From assembly GCA_903813345.2 (NCBI GenBank), contig CAIIXF020000009.1, positions 12,270,030-12,334,029 of the forward strand: a stretch of 64,000 nt of DNA. The letters run 5' to 3'. Below are positions 11,091 to 23,221 of the stretch, piece by piece. Both the position numbers and the translations under genes were made by a program. How positions within the stretch are numbered: position 1 is the stretch's first letter; each line of letters begins with the position of its first letter. The notes under the pieces were generated by a model. It ran no database searches, had not been told where the DNA came from, and was given only the letters and a program-made list of their open reading frames with translations. The DNA comes from Owenia fusiformis (taxonomy: Eukaryota; Annelida; Polychaeta; Sabellida; Oweniidae).

Positions 11091-14000
11091 CTGGAATGGC
11101 AGATAAATCCAAATTTAGAATTGTCTCAATAAATATAACGTTACATTATGTCACTAGTTGGGATTTGAGAGAAGCATCCCTTTTTGAAGATGTCATTTGC
11201 CTGCTTAAAATATTTATATTAAGTTTCAGGGAAAACATCTTCCTCTTCTAACAATCCTAGCTTGGGAAATAAATAACTGTTAAAGCAACATAAATCACGA
11301 CTGCCGAGGTTCATGGGTAAATCCTCCTTTGGTAATGGATCACTGAGGTTCAAACTTTGCATGTAGGCTATATATTAGGCATTATATTATGTCTGTCTAG
11401 CATAAAGTTTGTCCAAATTGTCACATGATGGCAATTTTGTATTCTGTGCTCTTTCCCATAAGTTCCTATCACTCCAAGCTTTCGCTTGCCATAACATGTT
11501 TTCTTCTGTAAAAAAAAAAGATGGGGAAATACAAAATATCATACAAGCAAGCAAAAATATCTTCATTTTGTAGAAATAGCAGTTTAGCAAATATAGGTAA
11601 AATAAAAAATTTAAATAAGCACAGGCAAATCTTAAGTTGAAGAGGATTGTTATATTACAAAGTTTTTCTATCCTGTCAAAATGATGAAATATGGCATATA
11701 TTCACAAAAATAGTTAAAATTAGGATTTTGAATCTTGTAAAATAATGAATGTCACAGAAAATATCACTTTAGTTAGAATGACAGATATTGATAGTACTAC
11801 AGGTTGTGCCACACTAGTGCTCACTTTACTATTCTAAAAGCAACATTGAACTTACTATATGTTCTTTCCCTATAGCAGTTAGACCGTAAACCTCCTATAT
11901 ATTCATCTTCTACTTGGCGTTCTATACTCCGTATATTCCCGCTATAATGTGTGCTAAAGTCTGGCTTTACGAAATATGCAATTCCCAGATTCTGTGTTTT
12001 TCTTTCATTCATATATTTACTGAAAAATATATTACATATTGTTAAAATGCTGCAGTTGGAAACAACTGAAAGGAATCTCAGAATTATATGATTATATTGT
12101 TACAAAATGTTTTCCTATCAAGACAAATCTAGTGACATTTAATGCATAAAAAATTCATCAATGCAATTTTCTTGTTTGAGATTTAAAGTAAAACCTGTGC
12201 ATAGTAAAACACCTATTGAGCCACAAAAATGTGTTCGCTGTAAGTAGATGTTCACTACAGAGAGGTAAATTCATGCAGAACTCAGCAGAGTATGTGTGGA
12301 AGAAGGGTGTCCACTAGAGAGAGGTGTCCCTCAGACACGTTTTACTGTAATCAATTTCTAAACTTAACCTTCTAAGTGATTCATTTATTAGTGTTCATTG
12401 TCACAGACTTTATTAAAAAATTTTGTTTTAAACGTTTCGAATGCAAACTGCATCCATGATCACTAAATTTAAATTGAAAATAGTTGAAATGAATACAGGT
12501 AAATCTACTATTACATCATTAAACCTTAACAACGTCAAAAAATAATTAATTGCTAAGGCAATATAACTTCATCCCACAAGCGATCTAGATTGAAGTTGCC
12601 CATGTCTCTATTGAAGTTTTTATGCAATATTTCGCACCGTGTGGAAGATAGGATTTTTGCGTGTATTTAATTTCACGCTACCAATACGCGAAATAGGCGT
12701 AATTAAACCCACCCTGTAATTAAAGACATAAACAGTATGTGTGTGTCACATGTTGAATAAGAATCTAGAAAATTCCTCTGTTTTTAAGCCCATTTCAGAG
12801 ACTGGGAGTGAACAAGATAAATCCATATTGTATTCCTACTTACTTAGACCTCTGTAGTGAGAATACTTGATCTCCAACCAGGAAACTACTAAGAAGTGAA
12901 AGACCGACAAGTAACAACAGTGGAGTTAGCTGCAGACACATTGTGTAACCATTCTAAAACAAAAATTAATGATGATAAAAATACATTTGCAGCATTTTCA
13001 TTACCAGCAGATGAAAGGCAATTTTATATGATTTACCAAAACTACTTTTTAAGAATTTTTTCAAAGTTGTCATTGTCATATATATTCTAATCATAATATT
13101 CAGACTTTGCATACTACATGTATCTAAATGTGTTAATTGAAATTAACAGTTATTATTATTTATTTGATACGCAAATGCCGACCAATGAAACAGAATGGAG
13201 GGAATGAAAAAATAACATTTCCCGACTTCTTGAAAGTAATTAACAAAAAATGAAGTTAATTAATGTGCACTCTTACATCTTCCCTATTAGTATAATGTGT
13301 GCTGCGTGTAAAATGATGAGTTCTTGTTCGGTGTTGATGTCTCTGGCCTACGTCACCTGCAAGCAAAAGAATTATATCAAATATTGTTGGATGTATAACA
13401 TATGCAGGCCCATCCAAAGGATTTCCCAGGAGGAAGGCCGACTTTTGCGTATTGATGGGCTGAAATTTAGACCCTCTCCAGTACATTCTGGGCATATCTG
13501 GGAGCCATGTTTGCATCGTTTTATACAAATCTACAAAGATTTTCTTTGGGAAAAAGGGGTCCCCAAATGTCATTTCCCCCCCTTCAGATGGGCTTGCATA
13601 TGCAATTTTCAGTAAAATCGTATACAGATTTTTTCACAGCAAAAGTAGAGATGCTCTCAGGTTATTGCGAAAGGGTTCTGAGTTTAGCTACCCAAGCTGT
13701 ACATGCCACTACACAGCATGTAGTATCAGTTGATTGGCCACAGGCTAGCCTTGCCCAAGTCGGTCTCTTTTACTTATCTTGATCTGGTCAATCAGCTTGA
13801 AGTCAGACGTCATGTCGTCCACGCGATCTGTCAATCAATAAGGTTTCGCGATACCCCTGATAGCGTAGGTATTATGGAAATCTCTAAACCGTTGGATATC
13901 TCAGTATAATATCAGCGGAGATGTATTGGATTGTACAAGGCGGTAATAATTCAAGATCAGATTTGTAAAAAAGAATACCGACTTGGGCAAGGCTGTCCAC

Positions 14001-17000
14001 AGGCTTGCACCCATTTTTAATACTCTTTCGCACCCAATGGGACCGAGAAAAATCATGAAGTTTTGAATTCTGACAAACTTTGAACAAAATTGTTTACCAA
14101 ACATACTCATATGCACATGCACATTTGGATGATATCTTTCCTTAACCTAATAGAAGCTTTAACCCTTTTTCCAGTATCACAGATTCAAAGCTTTGGTATT
14201 TTGAGAAAAGTTTATAATTCTGTACCTAAATATCTTAAAAAGCTAGAATTTATAAGTTCATTATGGCTTAGATTGCAGTTTATGTCACCTTTTCTATTAA
14301 AGATTCTATCTACAGTAATGTAATGTAAAAGGTTTGAACATAAAACACATTTTACTATCAAATAACTAATAACTGCAATTAGTAGACTAGTAAAATGTTG
14401 AACAATCAATTAGCCAATCAATCAATCAACCAATAAATCAACCAATCAACAACATGTTTGGTCACTTTGTCAAATACACAAACGATCTCTATATGTACAT
14501 GTATTAGTTTCGACATACATAGTTGAACACCTTAAATTTAATCACATTTTGATTTGTTTTATTAAACATTATTAACTGCTATAGACTAATACAAACTCAA
14601 CTAGCAGGACAAAGCATATAATTTTGGGACCTTCACATTAATAAAAACAACTTTTCAGGCCAAGACAATCTGTATAAAAGCTGACATGGAGAACACTAAA
14701 TGCTTTTTCCTTAGCTTACTATAATCATAAGCCCCAGACCTTTTCTGTTTTCTTCTTCGATAAACATGAATATTTTCTGTAAAAATGAAATAACCGTGAG
14801 GACACTTGCATCATAATACCGTGTGATCAAATTTTTGATTTCTCACCAATATATATCTGTATATTATAATTACTATATTCAACAATACACTTCTTCAAAT
14901 TGTTAAGTATTTCTATCATCCCAATTTTCTATTTCTGTAAAGTGCAGACAAATTTGCAGATCTTGAATTTTTGATGAAATATCATGGAATTGACAAATTT
15001 GTTAAAATTACGATGAATAATATTAGGGATAAGGTAGGTTGAAAAAATCTGATTTGGGTCAAATTCGATTCAGGCCAGCAAGATGATTGTTTGGGTTGAA
15101 ACTAAGGTACTCAATTCTCAAAAGGAGTTGAGAACAGAAATCTCATAGTTTTTACAAACAACTCACCTGTAGGAAAACCACCTCCGAAAAACATGTTGAA
15201 AATCTCTTCTGCTGAGATGTCTCCTGAAACATACAATTTCTCATACTAAATTCTTGAACAAATGACAAGTTGGGATACACACAGGTGCATATAGCAAAGC
15301 CTCTATTACATTTCATTTATTTTATGATAATTTCAATCGCAACATATTATTATCTGATTCTGAAACATGATAAATGTTACAAACTCATATACATATATTT
15401 TCAAAAATTGGTATCTCAACAAGAAAAGATTTCTCTAAAACTAGGATTTCTCTGAACTAGGTGCTAAAAGCAATGGTGTAAAGAACCAATATGCAGTTTT
15501 CATGTCGAAAAACTTCACAAATGGACACTTGGGAGATTCCAGAGGCTAAAATAGACTTACCACCTCAGTAAAGAAACTTACCTTCGAATCCCCTGTTAAA
15601 ATCATACTCATGATGGTGATGACTGTGACCCTCAACTCTTTCAGCGTCACTTCCATACAGATCGTAGCGCCGCCTTTTATCTTTGTCATTCAGGACAGCG
15701 AATGCATTTCCTATGGCTAGAAAACATTAAAAAGTTTGATGGATATATTTTCTCAATAAACCAGTGCACCAAATGCCATCCACCACCTACCAAACACCAT
15801 CTACAAAAAAGTTGCAGACTATAATAACTATTTACCGCCTCACCACTTGTGGTAGTGACATATCAAAGCAATATCAGACCTTTGTGACAAACCAAGCCAT
15901 CTATATCCCCCTTAAAACCAAGATATCATTAAAAATGGACATTTACTTTAAATCATATTTTAGTGATCTAAAGGATCTTAAAATTGAACACTAAGAATTT
16001 AAAGTTCTCTAAAAAATACTGGATCGATACTGTGAACAAACAATCATCATTGAAGGAAGATCTTACCTTTAAATGCTTCTGTAGCTCCCGGGGCCTTATT
16101 TTTATCAGGATGCATTTTCAGTGCAAGTTTTCTGTAAGCCTTTTTAAGGTCCTCTTCTGAACAGTCTTTATCCACACCTAGAATCTCATAGTAGTCTTTG
16201 CACTTTCTTATCCTTAAAAACAATGAGAACTATATTTTCAACACTTTCTTATCCTGAATCTGTATGTTTTGTCCCAGAACTAAAGCCAGCAGATGGTGAT
16301 GTTCAACCACCCATGAAGCAAAATTTACTTCCTGTAAACACAACTTCACCTGTTAGAATTATCTTGAGAGTAACAATGAACTTGAGGATGTGTGCAAATG
16401 GGCAGAGGACTAATTATAACAGGTCTGTCATGAAGTAAATATGAAAAGGCACAATTTAAAGTATAACAACTCACATTTAGTATTTAGCAATCAATGTAAT
16501 AGACGGATAGATGCAGTGTTTAAAGTTTCTCATTTGGGCAATCAGTGATGTCCTATTATAAGTGCTTGTCTTTCGCAGCTTGGACGTATCTTCAGACCAA
16601 CTTTGGACCCATTATTTCTGATATATATATATTTCAAGAAAATCAGCAGAACAACCAACTGTCTGAATTGAACGCATTGAGCATTCCCCATCAAAGGGAA
16701 TTCCCATCACTTGATACTAGTGTCGTCATGTGACTTGAACCCAGGTAGCCAATCAGATTCAGAGTGGAATCTTAAATTCTGTTCCAATATCTGCGATTCA
16801 GTTGATGATTCTTCTGTGTACCATCATAATTTGACAAAGTAAACATAGGAATTGGTAATTGAAAATAGGCATGTAGAATTATCAATGAGCCTGTTTAACA
16901 TCTCCTAATGCAAAAAATTCAAGGGAATACTCTAATTCTGTTCCTATCAGACACTGCCGCTTTAATAAAGATCCATAAGAATTTGCTATTTGGAACTTAC

Positions 17001-20000
17001 CTTTTAACCATATCTAATTGAGCAGAGGTGTAATCCTTATTTAAAGTGTGACCGCTAGATTCCTGATTTGTAGAAGTTTGTGAAGTCTTTTGCTGATTCC
17101 TATGTCTGGGGCCATCTGTATTGTCTTTATGTTTGTCCTTATTTGCTGTACTACTATTTGCAGTGTTGTTAAGTTGCTCAAGTAAATCTGAAAGGAGACA
17201 ATATGTTTTTGTTTAATGCCTCAACCTCTGCCTCGTTACTAGGGATGGGACGGTTAGTTTCGGTTCGGTTCGGTTTTTCGGATCATCAGCCGTCGGTTCG
17301 GTTTTTTCGGTTCGGTTCATTTATTTGTATTGATTGACATGATTAGCTGCTTTGTCTCTGACTTCACTGCTGACTGTCACTTTCTTTTAATACAACCAAT
17401 AAAATAACTAATTTATGCTTGTAGAAACCTTTATTCTGTGAATTTATGCTTGTAGAAACCTTTATTCTGTGATGCGTTTTTTACAGAGGAAGTCATGATT
17501 GTGTAAGTTTAGTGAGTTTACCACATGATTGATTACCGAGGGATACGAATACGCGGATACGAAATGAATCTAGTAAACGAGTGAGCTAGCAACAGACAAG
17601 ACAGACAAGGTAGGGACTAGGAATATCAAAAATGTTGCTGTAAAACAGTGTTTTTAACTGTTTTATTGATACTTGACCAATGAAATATTAATCTGAAAAC
17701 GATTCGAAAAGCTGATCCGAAAGTAGGGCCGTGATCCGAAAACCGATCCGAAGGCTATGAACCGCGGTTTTTCGGTATTTCGGTTATCCGTCCCACCCCT
17801 ACTCGTTACTGTCATTTACATGTACTTGGACATCATCTTCATCGAAACTTTTATTAACCATCATGGGGGAAAGACTAATTTTAGAAAGGAATTGAAGCGT
17901 GACATTTTTCTACAAGATATCTTTTTTTCATAAACTTTATGAACTTAAAAGATGCTTTAATCTCAGACAATACCGAAACAATCAAAGTTCCACGGGGAGT
18001 TTGTTAGAAACCAGTTTTGATCTAAGAAGTTAATGAAAATGGGAAAGGCATTCTATAGTTCTGAAAGTTCTTCTTTGAACCACTTAACAGCACTTTAATG
18101 CATGATTTCCATATTATAATTTGCTTTCGCTAATGCGCTACATGTATTTATGAACAGAATTACAGAATCGTAGCCAGCAAATATCAAGGTGGTGTGATTT
18201 TTTTTACATTAAATATGGTGCATTTCAAACTATAATTTATTAATATTTTCTCAACAAATTTTACAAAGTTGTCTGTGTGTGTGTGGGGGGGGTGCTACGC
18301 CATGGCTATGCCCATGGAATTAGATATTCATCCCATCTCCATGTATCTCTCCAGGATTTGAGTTGATATCCACATCTACATTGGAACGTTTTTTATTTCC
18401 CTACTCTTATAAGAGGCTTAGTTTTCCCAATAAAGTAATGTGACATGTGACAGACCCATTGGTATTTATCGGAGGACCTAGATGCAAATTATGCAACATC
18501 ACACTTGTGAAATGTCCCGCCTCAGTCACAATATAACTTCTCCACCTCTTTCACCAATCTTCGATGGCGTCTTGAGCAATTCTGGGAAATCAGTGACGTC
18601 ACTGGAATTGGACGGCAATTTCAACTACAGATTTCTTCGGATTTGGGGATTATAGCTTTGTAATATATCTTAAGGTCTTCGACATTGAAAAAGCTACTTT
18701 TTTTGTGATTTTGAATCATAGAAAGCATTCTGAAGTTTCTCGGAGAATCTTTCCCATAATTTCAATATTACTACATGTGGTTTTACGGGCGAAAAAGATA
18801 AGGGCATGTTGTATATAGGACTGGGCAAGACGAAAATAAATATTCTTAATAGATGACACCCCTTTCAAAATAAGATGAACCAAACCGTGTCATGTGACCG
18901 ATTTCTTAAAAGAAATTACGTCAGAAAAACAAAAGCTCCGTAGAAAATTTTCGCTTGAAATGCTGAAAAGCAAGCCGAGTTTTCTATGGGAATATACCGT
19001 TATCAATAGTTAGGTGTACAATATTACCGAGTTTGATGGTGCATAAGTTAAGTGGCGGATCATTTAGTAAGTACGACAATGTGAATTCATGCGACTGTTA
19101 CTTTTTGGAAGTTTTTTTGCAAAAAAGTCGAGTATTTTTTTAAATGTCGAAGAGCTTAATTACATATATACCTATCGTTTGTGTACCATACATGAGAGCT
19201 CTTCAAATCGGAGGTAACTAAACTGAACTAAATTAAACGTTATCGCGAATTGGTATATTGAAAGCCCATGGATGCTGTCACGCACCAAATTTAAACCCGT
19301 TGGACAGCCATGTAATATATTGAGAAACGCCAATACACAGTTTCAGAGCTAAACTTGGAACAAGGACAAGAAAGTCAACACCGTAGGTGAAGGCATAACT
19401 TGTGGCAGAAAGTGGAAACCTCAAGATTCGATCAGAGTGGCAGAAGAGAGACTGCGACACAAGGACATAGTTGGCGTTGTGTGCAAGGGCCGTTTGGGTC
19501 TTGGTCACTATGGTCCTCAAGCAATCACCCCTAAGGAGAAAAGGAGCCAGATTGTCCAGGAGGTGAGGAGATCAACAGAAGAAGATAGGCACATAAAAGC
19601 TGTAGGGCAGGCCAAACAAGGAAGATGGACCAACTGGGAGGCAGCTCTACAGAGACCTCTTACTTGGAAAGAGCTTTGGACCCAGGATCAGGGTCGCCTC
19701 AGCTTTCTTCTGCGCGCATTCACTGACCTCTTACCAACGCCAGCCAATTTGAGAGTATGGGGTAAAGAAGATTCTGACAAGTGTGCACTTTGCAAGGGAG
19801 ACTGCTGCAACCTGCGACACATCCTCAGCTCTTGCCCCCAATCCCTGAGTGAAGGAAGATTCACATGGAGACATAACAAGGTACTCCAAGAAGTCTCTAA
19901 GTACATAGACCAGCAAAGAGGCATTGCCAATAGAGGTTCCATCACTCAACGGCAAAAGCAAATAGAATTTATCAGGGAAGGAAAACCCAAAGCTGCAAAG

Positions 20001-22830
20001 ACCCCCAAACCACAACCCAAGCCAAGCATTTTAGCCAAAGCAACAGATTGGCAACTCCAGGTAGATCTCTATCAGAAACTAGTCTTCCCACAGAATGTGG
20101 CCGTAACAACCCTGCGCCCAGACATGGTTATGACTTCCAGTTCAACCAAGACCATTATCATCATCGAACTAACAGTCCCATGGGAGGATAGGCTAGAGGT
20201 TTCACACGAGATCAAAGCAACAAAGTATCAAGACCTTAAAGACGAAGCTGAGACAAGAGGGTGGCACGCATCCGTCTTCCCTATCGAAGTTGGTTGCAGG
20301 GGGTTTCCAGCAACATCAGTCAGAACCCTATTATCCAAGATAGGATTGCAACCCAAGGAGCTCAAGAGTGCCTTAAAGTCTATCAGCTCAGCAGCAGAAG
20401 ACAGCTCCAGATGGCTGTGGATCAGAAGAAGAGATAAGTGGAACCCAAAGGCGACCCAGTCCACCTAAGTCCCACTAGAACAATGCTTGTTTATGTGGTC
20501 TACCACCAGACCACAGGTGTTCCATATGATAGCTCATATGGACGGGGAGTATACAGCAGGAGGCGCTTACTCGGCCGAACCCGACCTCACACCGATATTC
20601 AAGCATGTCCTAGTCCCCCCTTTGGCATGCCATTCCCATTCCTCAGTCCAATATGTCATGTAGCGAAGCATCATGGATGTTTAACAAATGGAAGATGATC
20701 AAAACCAGAAGAGTAGCATTTATTCGAGTCCTAACATTTAGTAACATGCGAGTGGCTGGGTGGTGTTAGAGTAGATTTCATGGCCTGACTTCGTCGGTAG
20801 AACTTGAAAAATAAGATTTACCTGAAGATTAGGAGTCTTACTTACCCTCTAGAGGTTAGAACACACATTTTAATGAAACTCTACCACATTTGTTGCGTCA
20901 ACTATAGAGCATTTAGCACAATATCCAAGAGGTAAATTATGGATCGTGAAAATGAATGATTTCCTAGTAAGTCCCGGAAGTTTCAATACGATAAATTACC
21001 GAACATTTGTGAAAATTGAATCTTTATTCGTTGATTTTATAATTTACACGTGCGTGTATTCGTCTACACTTTGGTCTAAATTATGAAGCATCACAAACAG
21101 GTCCTAGAATATTTAATAGACCAATACAGCTGACGACCCATTCATACTTTCCGCGCAGCATTTCATTCAGACCAATAGTTCAACTGTAGATCATGCACTT
21201 TTTCTATCTTAGAACAGGCCATCCTCCTCTGCCCTGTCCTAAACTCGTCTGCAGAAGAGACCATAAAACATTATTTTCAAATATTTTAATTATTTTTACA
21301 TCAGTCATGGTTGGATGATATGTCACAAAATTAAAGTTCAAGGTCAATACAGTATTTCTTGATAGAGGCAAAGCCGTCCCGGAAGTAAACACGACGAAAA
21401 TGGAAAAGTCCAAAAAGCATTAACACAAATTTCAATCAAGTACTGTATGCTTCATCATGAACAAAACATAGCTGATATGGTTTCATTAAAATGTGTGTTT
21501 TAACCTCTAGAGGGAAAGTAAGACTCCTAATCTTCAGATTAATCTTATTTTTCAAGTTCTACCGACGAAGTCAGCCCATGAAATCTACTCTACTACTTTT
21601 TTCAAGGCCTGACTGCGTCGCTAACATGCTAAATATAAGAGTTAGCTGACGTTTGGGAGTCTGACTTACCTTCTAAAGGTTAGAACCCGAATCTTAATGA
21701 AACCATATCACCTTTGTTCCGTCAACCATGGAGCATTTGCCACAACATCCAAGAGGTAAATCATGGATCGAGAAAATGAATGATTTCCTTGTAAGTTCCG
21801 GAAGTTTCAATACGAAAAATTCCCGAACATATGTGAAAACCGAATATTTGTTCGTTGTTTTCACGATTTACAGGTTCGTTTGTTCTTCAATGTTTTGGTC
21901 TAAATTATAAAGCATCACCAACAGGTCTTACTCTATTAATCGACTAATACAGCAGACGGCTCATATTTCTACGTAGCATTTCATTCAGACCAATAGTGGG
22001 AGTGTAGATCACGCAGTTTCGTTCGTTGCGTACTTCACTTGAAATTGGTAATTTTAAATATTGACTACTTCACTTGCTTGGCGGATGTAGAACATTGCTT
22101 AATATTCTTTTAATTTTCACACCAGACATGCTTGGTTGACACGTCAACAAAGTAAAGTTCAAGGGTCAATGCGTTATTTCGTGATAACTACAACGGAAGT
22201 CAACATTGATGAAAAATTAAAAAGTCGGAAAAGCATTTACGCTAATTTCTATCAAATGCTATGTTTATGCATCATCATCGACGCAACAAAGGTGATATGG
22301 TTTCATTAAGATTCGGGTTCTAACCTTTAGAAGGTAAGTCAGACTCCCAAACGTCAGCTAACTCTTATATTTAGCATGTTAGCGACGCAGTCAGGCCTTG
22401 CAAAAAGTAGTAGTGGGTGGGGAGGTTTTTAATTATGTTTACATCAGACATGGTTGGAGACATGGTTGGTCGAGTAGAGGCACGTTCATCCTTTCATCAT
22501 CAACAGACCAACGACGTGTTTGCTTCCTTATGTGAACTTTAGTATAGAAGACTATAAGAATAAACCTTACTCATGTTTAGCAACAATTCTAATGCTGAAT
22601 CATCAAAGCAAAAAATTCGATTTTTTCAGAAATTATTTCTAAAATCCTAAAGATATATTTGGCGATCTAAAGACTATTTTACAAAAATTAGACCCACCTT
22701 TCGCTTTAGGCAGAGGATATAGTTTTAGAGCTTTATTTAAAAATTTAACAGCCTTGTTCCGATCCCCTCCCATGATATATTTGATGGCTATTTCCAGACA
22801 TCTCTCACTTTCATCCTTGTTGCCCTCCAT
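10981..22830 (-). CDS. DNAJB14: DNAJB12/DNAJB14-like ER-membrane J-domain co-chaperone (10 coding exons, alternative last exon)
   Basis: Coding exons in transcript order: 22698-22830, 17001-17187, 16067-16212, 15582-15716, 15167-15223, 14720-14776, 13277-13356, 12844-12953, 11856-12019, then 11387-11505 or 10981-11090. All have GT-AG borders and phases that join exactly, giving 395 or 392 aa. The N-terminus ([15 protein letters not shown]) matches the family's TPR-like leader. The J domain spans about residues 112-175 with the HPD at 141-143. An MFFGGGF segment follows near 211, then a His/Arg-rich linker, one hydrophobic helix at about 273-290, and a C-terminal DUF1977 region (YFVKPDF, about 317). 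Family knowledge: such proteins sit in the ER membrane with the J domain in the cytosol and recruit Hsc70 for degradation of misfolded membrane proteins. B12 versus B14 cannot be decided; length and domain order suit both. Intron 1 is over 5 kb and filled with transposons. Confidence 0.95.
11387..11505 (-). CDS. DNAJB12/14-like gene: alternative terminal exon A (proximal)
   Basis: The acceptor is TTTTTTACAG|AAGAAAAC and the exon runs to a TAA at 11387-11389. Splicing from the donor at 11856/11855 completes an AAA codon (A|AA). It supplies 38 residues after the split Lys, starting [10 protein letters not shown] and carrying a PSC motif and a LYARQT end. The intronic pyrimidine tract is strong. 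No canonical AATAAA was seen between this exon and exon B, only a TATAAA-type variant near 11216. Against exon B, 16 of 35 aligned residues are identical. Confidence 0.8.
12184..12349. mobile_element. Mariner/pogo-like MITE in a DNAJB intron
   Basis: The ends TAAAGTAAAACCTGT and ACACGTTTTACTGTA form an imperfect terminal inverted repeat. The inside has repeated GTGTCCACTAGAGAGAGG-like text. It is related to the 7469-7651 element by its ends. There is no coding potential. Confidence 0.6.
13667..14032. repeat. Long imperfect inverted repeat (fold-back/MITE) in a DNAJB intron
   Basis: GCCTTGCCCAAGTCGGT at about 13751 is mirrored by ACCGACTTGGGCAAGGC at about 13978, with CCACAGGCT on the outer side of both arms. 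The outermost TGCGAAAGGG is mirrored by CTCTTTCGCA. The arms are about 100 bp with indels. No gene lies inside; short open frames crossing it are by-products. Confidence 0.65.
14390..14455. repeat. AATC-rich simple repeat
   Basis: A run of CAATCAATC and CCAATCAAC words in a DNAJB intron. It is a degenerate tetranucleotide microsatellite. Confidence 0.7.
16525..16770. repeat. Dispersed intronic repeat, copy 1
   Basis: This segment shares an ordered set of words with 39495-39725: GATGTCCTATT, CAGAACAACCAA, GAATTGAAC/GAATTAAAC, GGGAATTCCC/GGGAATCCCC, CTTGAACCCAGG and CCAATCAG. The spacing is similar and the orientation the same. A short dispersed element (SINE or MITE) is likely. No pol III boxes were identified, so the class is left open. 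Confidence 0.55.
17240..17801. mobile_element. Non-autonomous hAT element with 8-bp target duplication
   Basis: Perfect 8-bp direct repeats CTCGTTAC (17232-17239 and 17802-17809) flank a 562-bp element. Its ends TAGGGATGGGACGG and CCGTCCCACCCCTA are inverted. Subterminal regions are rich in TTCGGTTCGG on the left and CCGATCCGAAA on the right. A 27-bp direct duplication containing CTTGTAGAAACCTTTATTC lies at 17417-17471. No transposase frame is present. It sits in DNAJB intron 1. Confidence 0.9.
19353..20468 (+). pseudogene. 3' fragment of a non-LTR retrotransposon ORF (zinc knuckle plus endonuclease-like C-terminus)
   Basis: An open frame of about 370 codons has no ATG at its left end and ends at TAA 20466-20468. 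It carries the order seen downstream of reverse transcriptases in many invertebrate elements: a GRKWK...RLRHKD segment, then W-rich blocks, then a CCHC-type knuckle ([18 protein letters not shown]). Next come RHNKVL and a region with [12 protein letters not shown] and a KYQDL, which resembles the PD-E-K core of restriction-like endonucleases. No reverse transcriptase domain remains upstream, so it is a truncated copy. It lies in DNAJB intron 1 on the opposite strand and is visibly richer in GC than its surroundings. Exact clade is uncertain, and the nuclease assignment rests on motif spacing only. Confidence 0.75.
20767..21594. mobile_element. Terminal-inverted-repeat element, copy 1 of an adjacent pair
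   Basis: The left arm (20767-20890) contains TCCTAATCTTCAGG-type text in reverse, CCTCTAGAGG and CCGAAGTCAGG-like ends. Its mirror occupies 21480-21594. Arms are about 110-120 bp. Interior blocks (GATTTCCTAGTAAGTCCCGG, GACCAATA) recur in the neighbouring copy at 21590-22414. There is no coding frame. Confidence 0.8.
21590..22414. mobile_element. Terminal-inverted-repeat element, copy 2 of an adjacent pair
   Basis: The left arm starts with CTACTTTTTTCAAGGCCTGA and includes GACTGCGTCGCTAACATG. The right arm is its mirror, ending CAGGCCTTGCAAAAAGTAG. Arms are about 130 bp and include TCTAAAGGTTAGAACCCG. It is related to copy 1 in arms and interior but clearly diverged, so the two are not a recent duplication. 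It sits in DNAJB intron 1. Confidence 0.8.
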
Positions 22831-23215
22831 TTTGAAATTGAAGACCCCTTCAACAAAAAAACATATTGTGCTGCCATCTTTCAATAACAGAGCCTAGTAA
22901 AATACTGGACGACTCGTCTACATTGATAGCTTAGCATTCGCGAATACAAGCTAAAATACAAGTTTTGTGAAGGTTTATACCTTATTAGTATGAAAAATAG
23001 GAATAATTAGTTGCACCAGGTGAAATGTTAAGGTGACCTCACTTTTATTTGATGAATAATTACATATCACCACTCTGATATTAGGGTATTTGATAACTGC
23101 TCTATACTAGGCTTATCTAAATAATGTAAGTTGTAGTTTTTGTGGAATTTAATATTGTTTAAATTATTAATTAGCAATTACAAAATTTGCATATATTTAA
23201 ATTCATCAGATAAAT
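22831..23215. other. 5' flank of the DNAJB12/14-like gene
   Basis: The main ATG at 22830 has a good context (CAAAATGG). On the transcript strand an out-of-frame ATG lies upstream at 22877 (AAGATGGC). Its frame runs open past the main start, so it could form an overlapping upstream ORF if transcription begins further right. No clear TATA box was seen. Confidence 0.45.
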
Positions 23216-23221
23216 AAATCA

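Noticed and set aside
13256-13615. 105- to 121-codon frames on both strands
   Set aside because: Only 13277-13356 (minus) is a real exon of the DNAJB-like gene; the longer frames run across its introns by chance.
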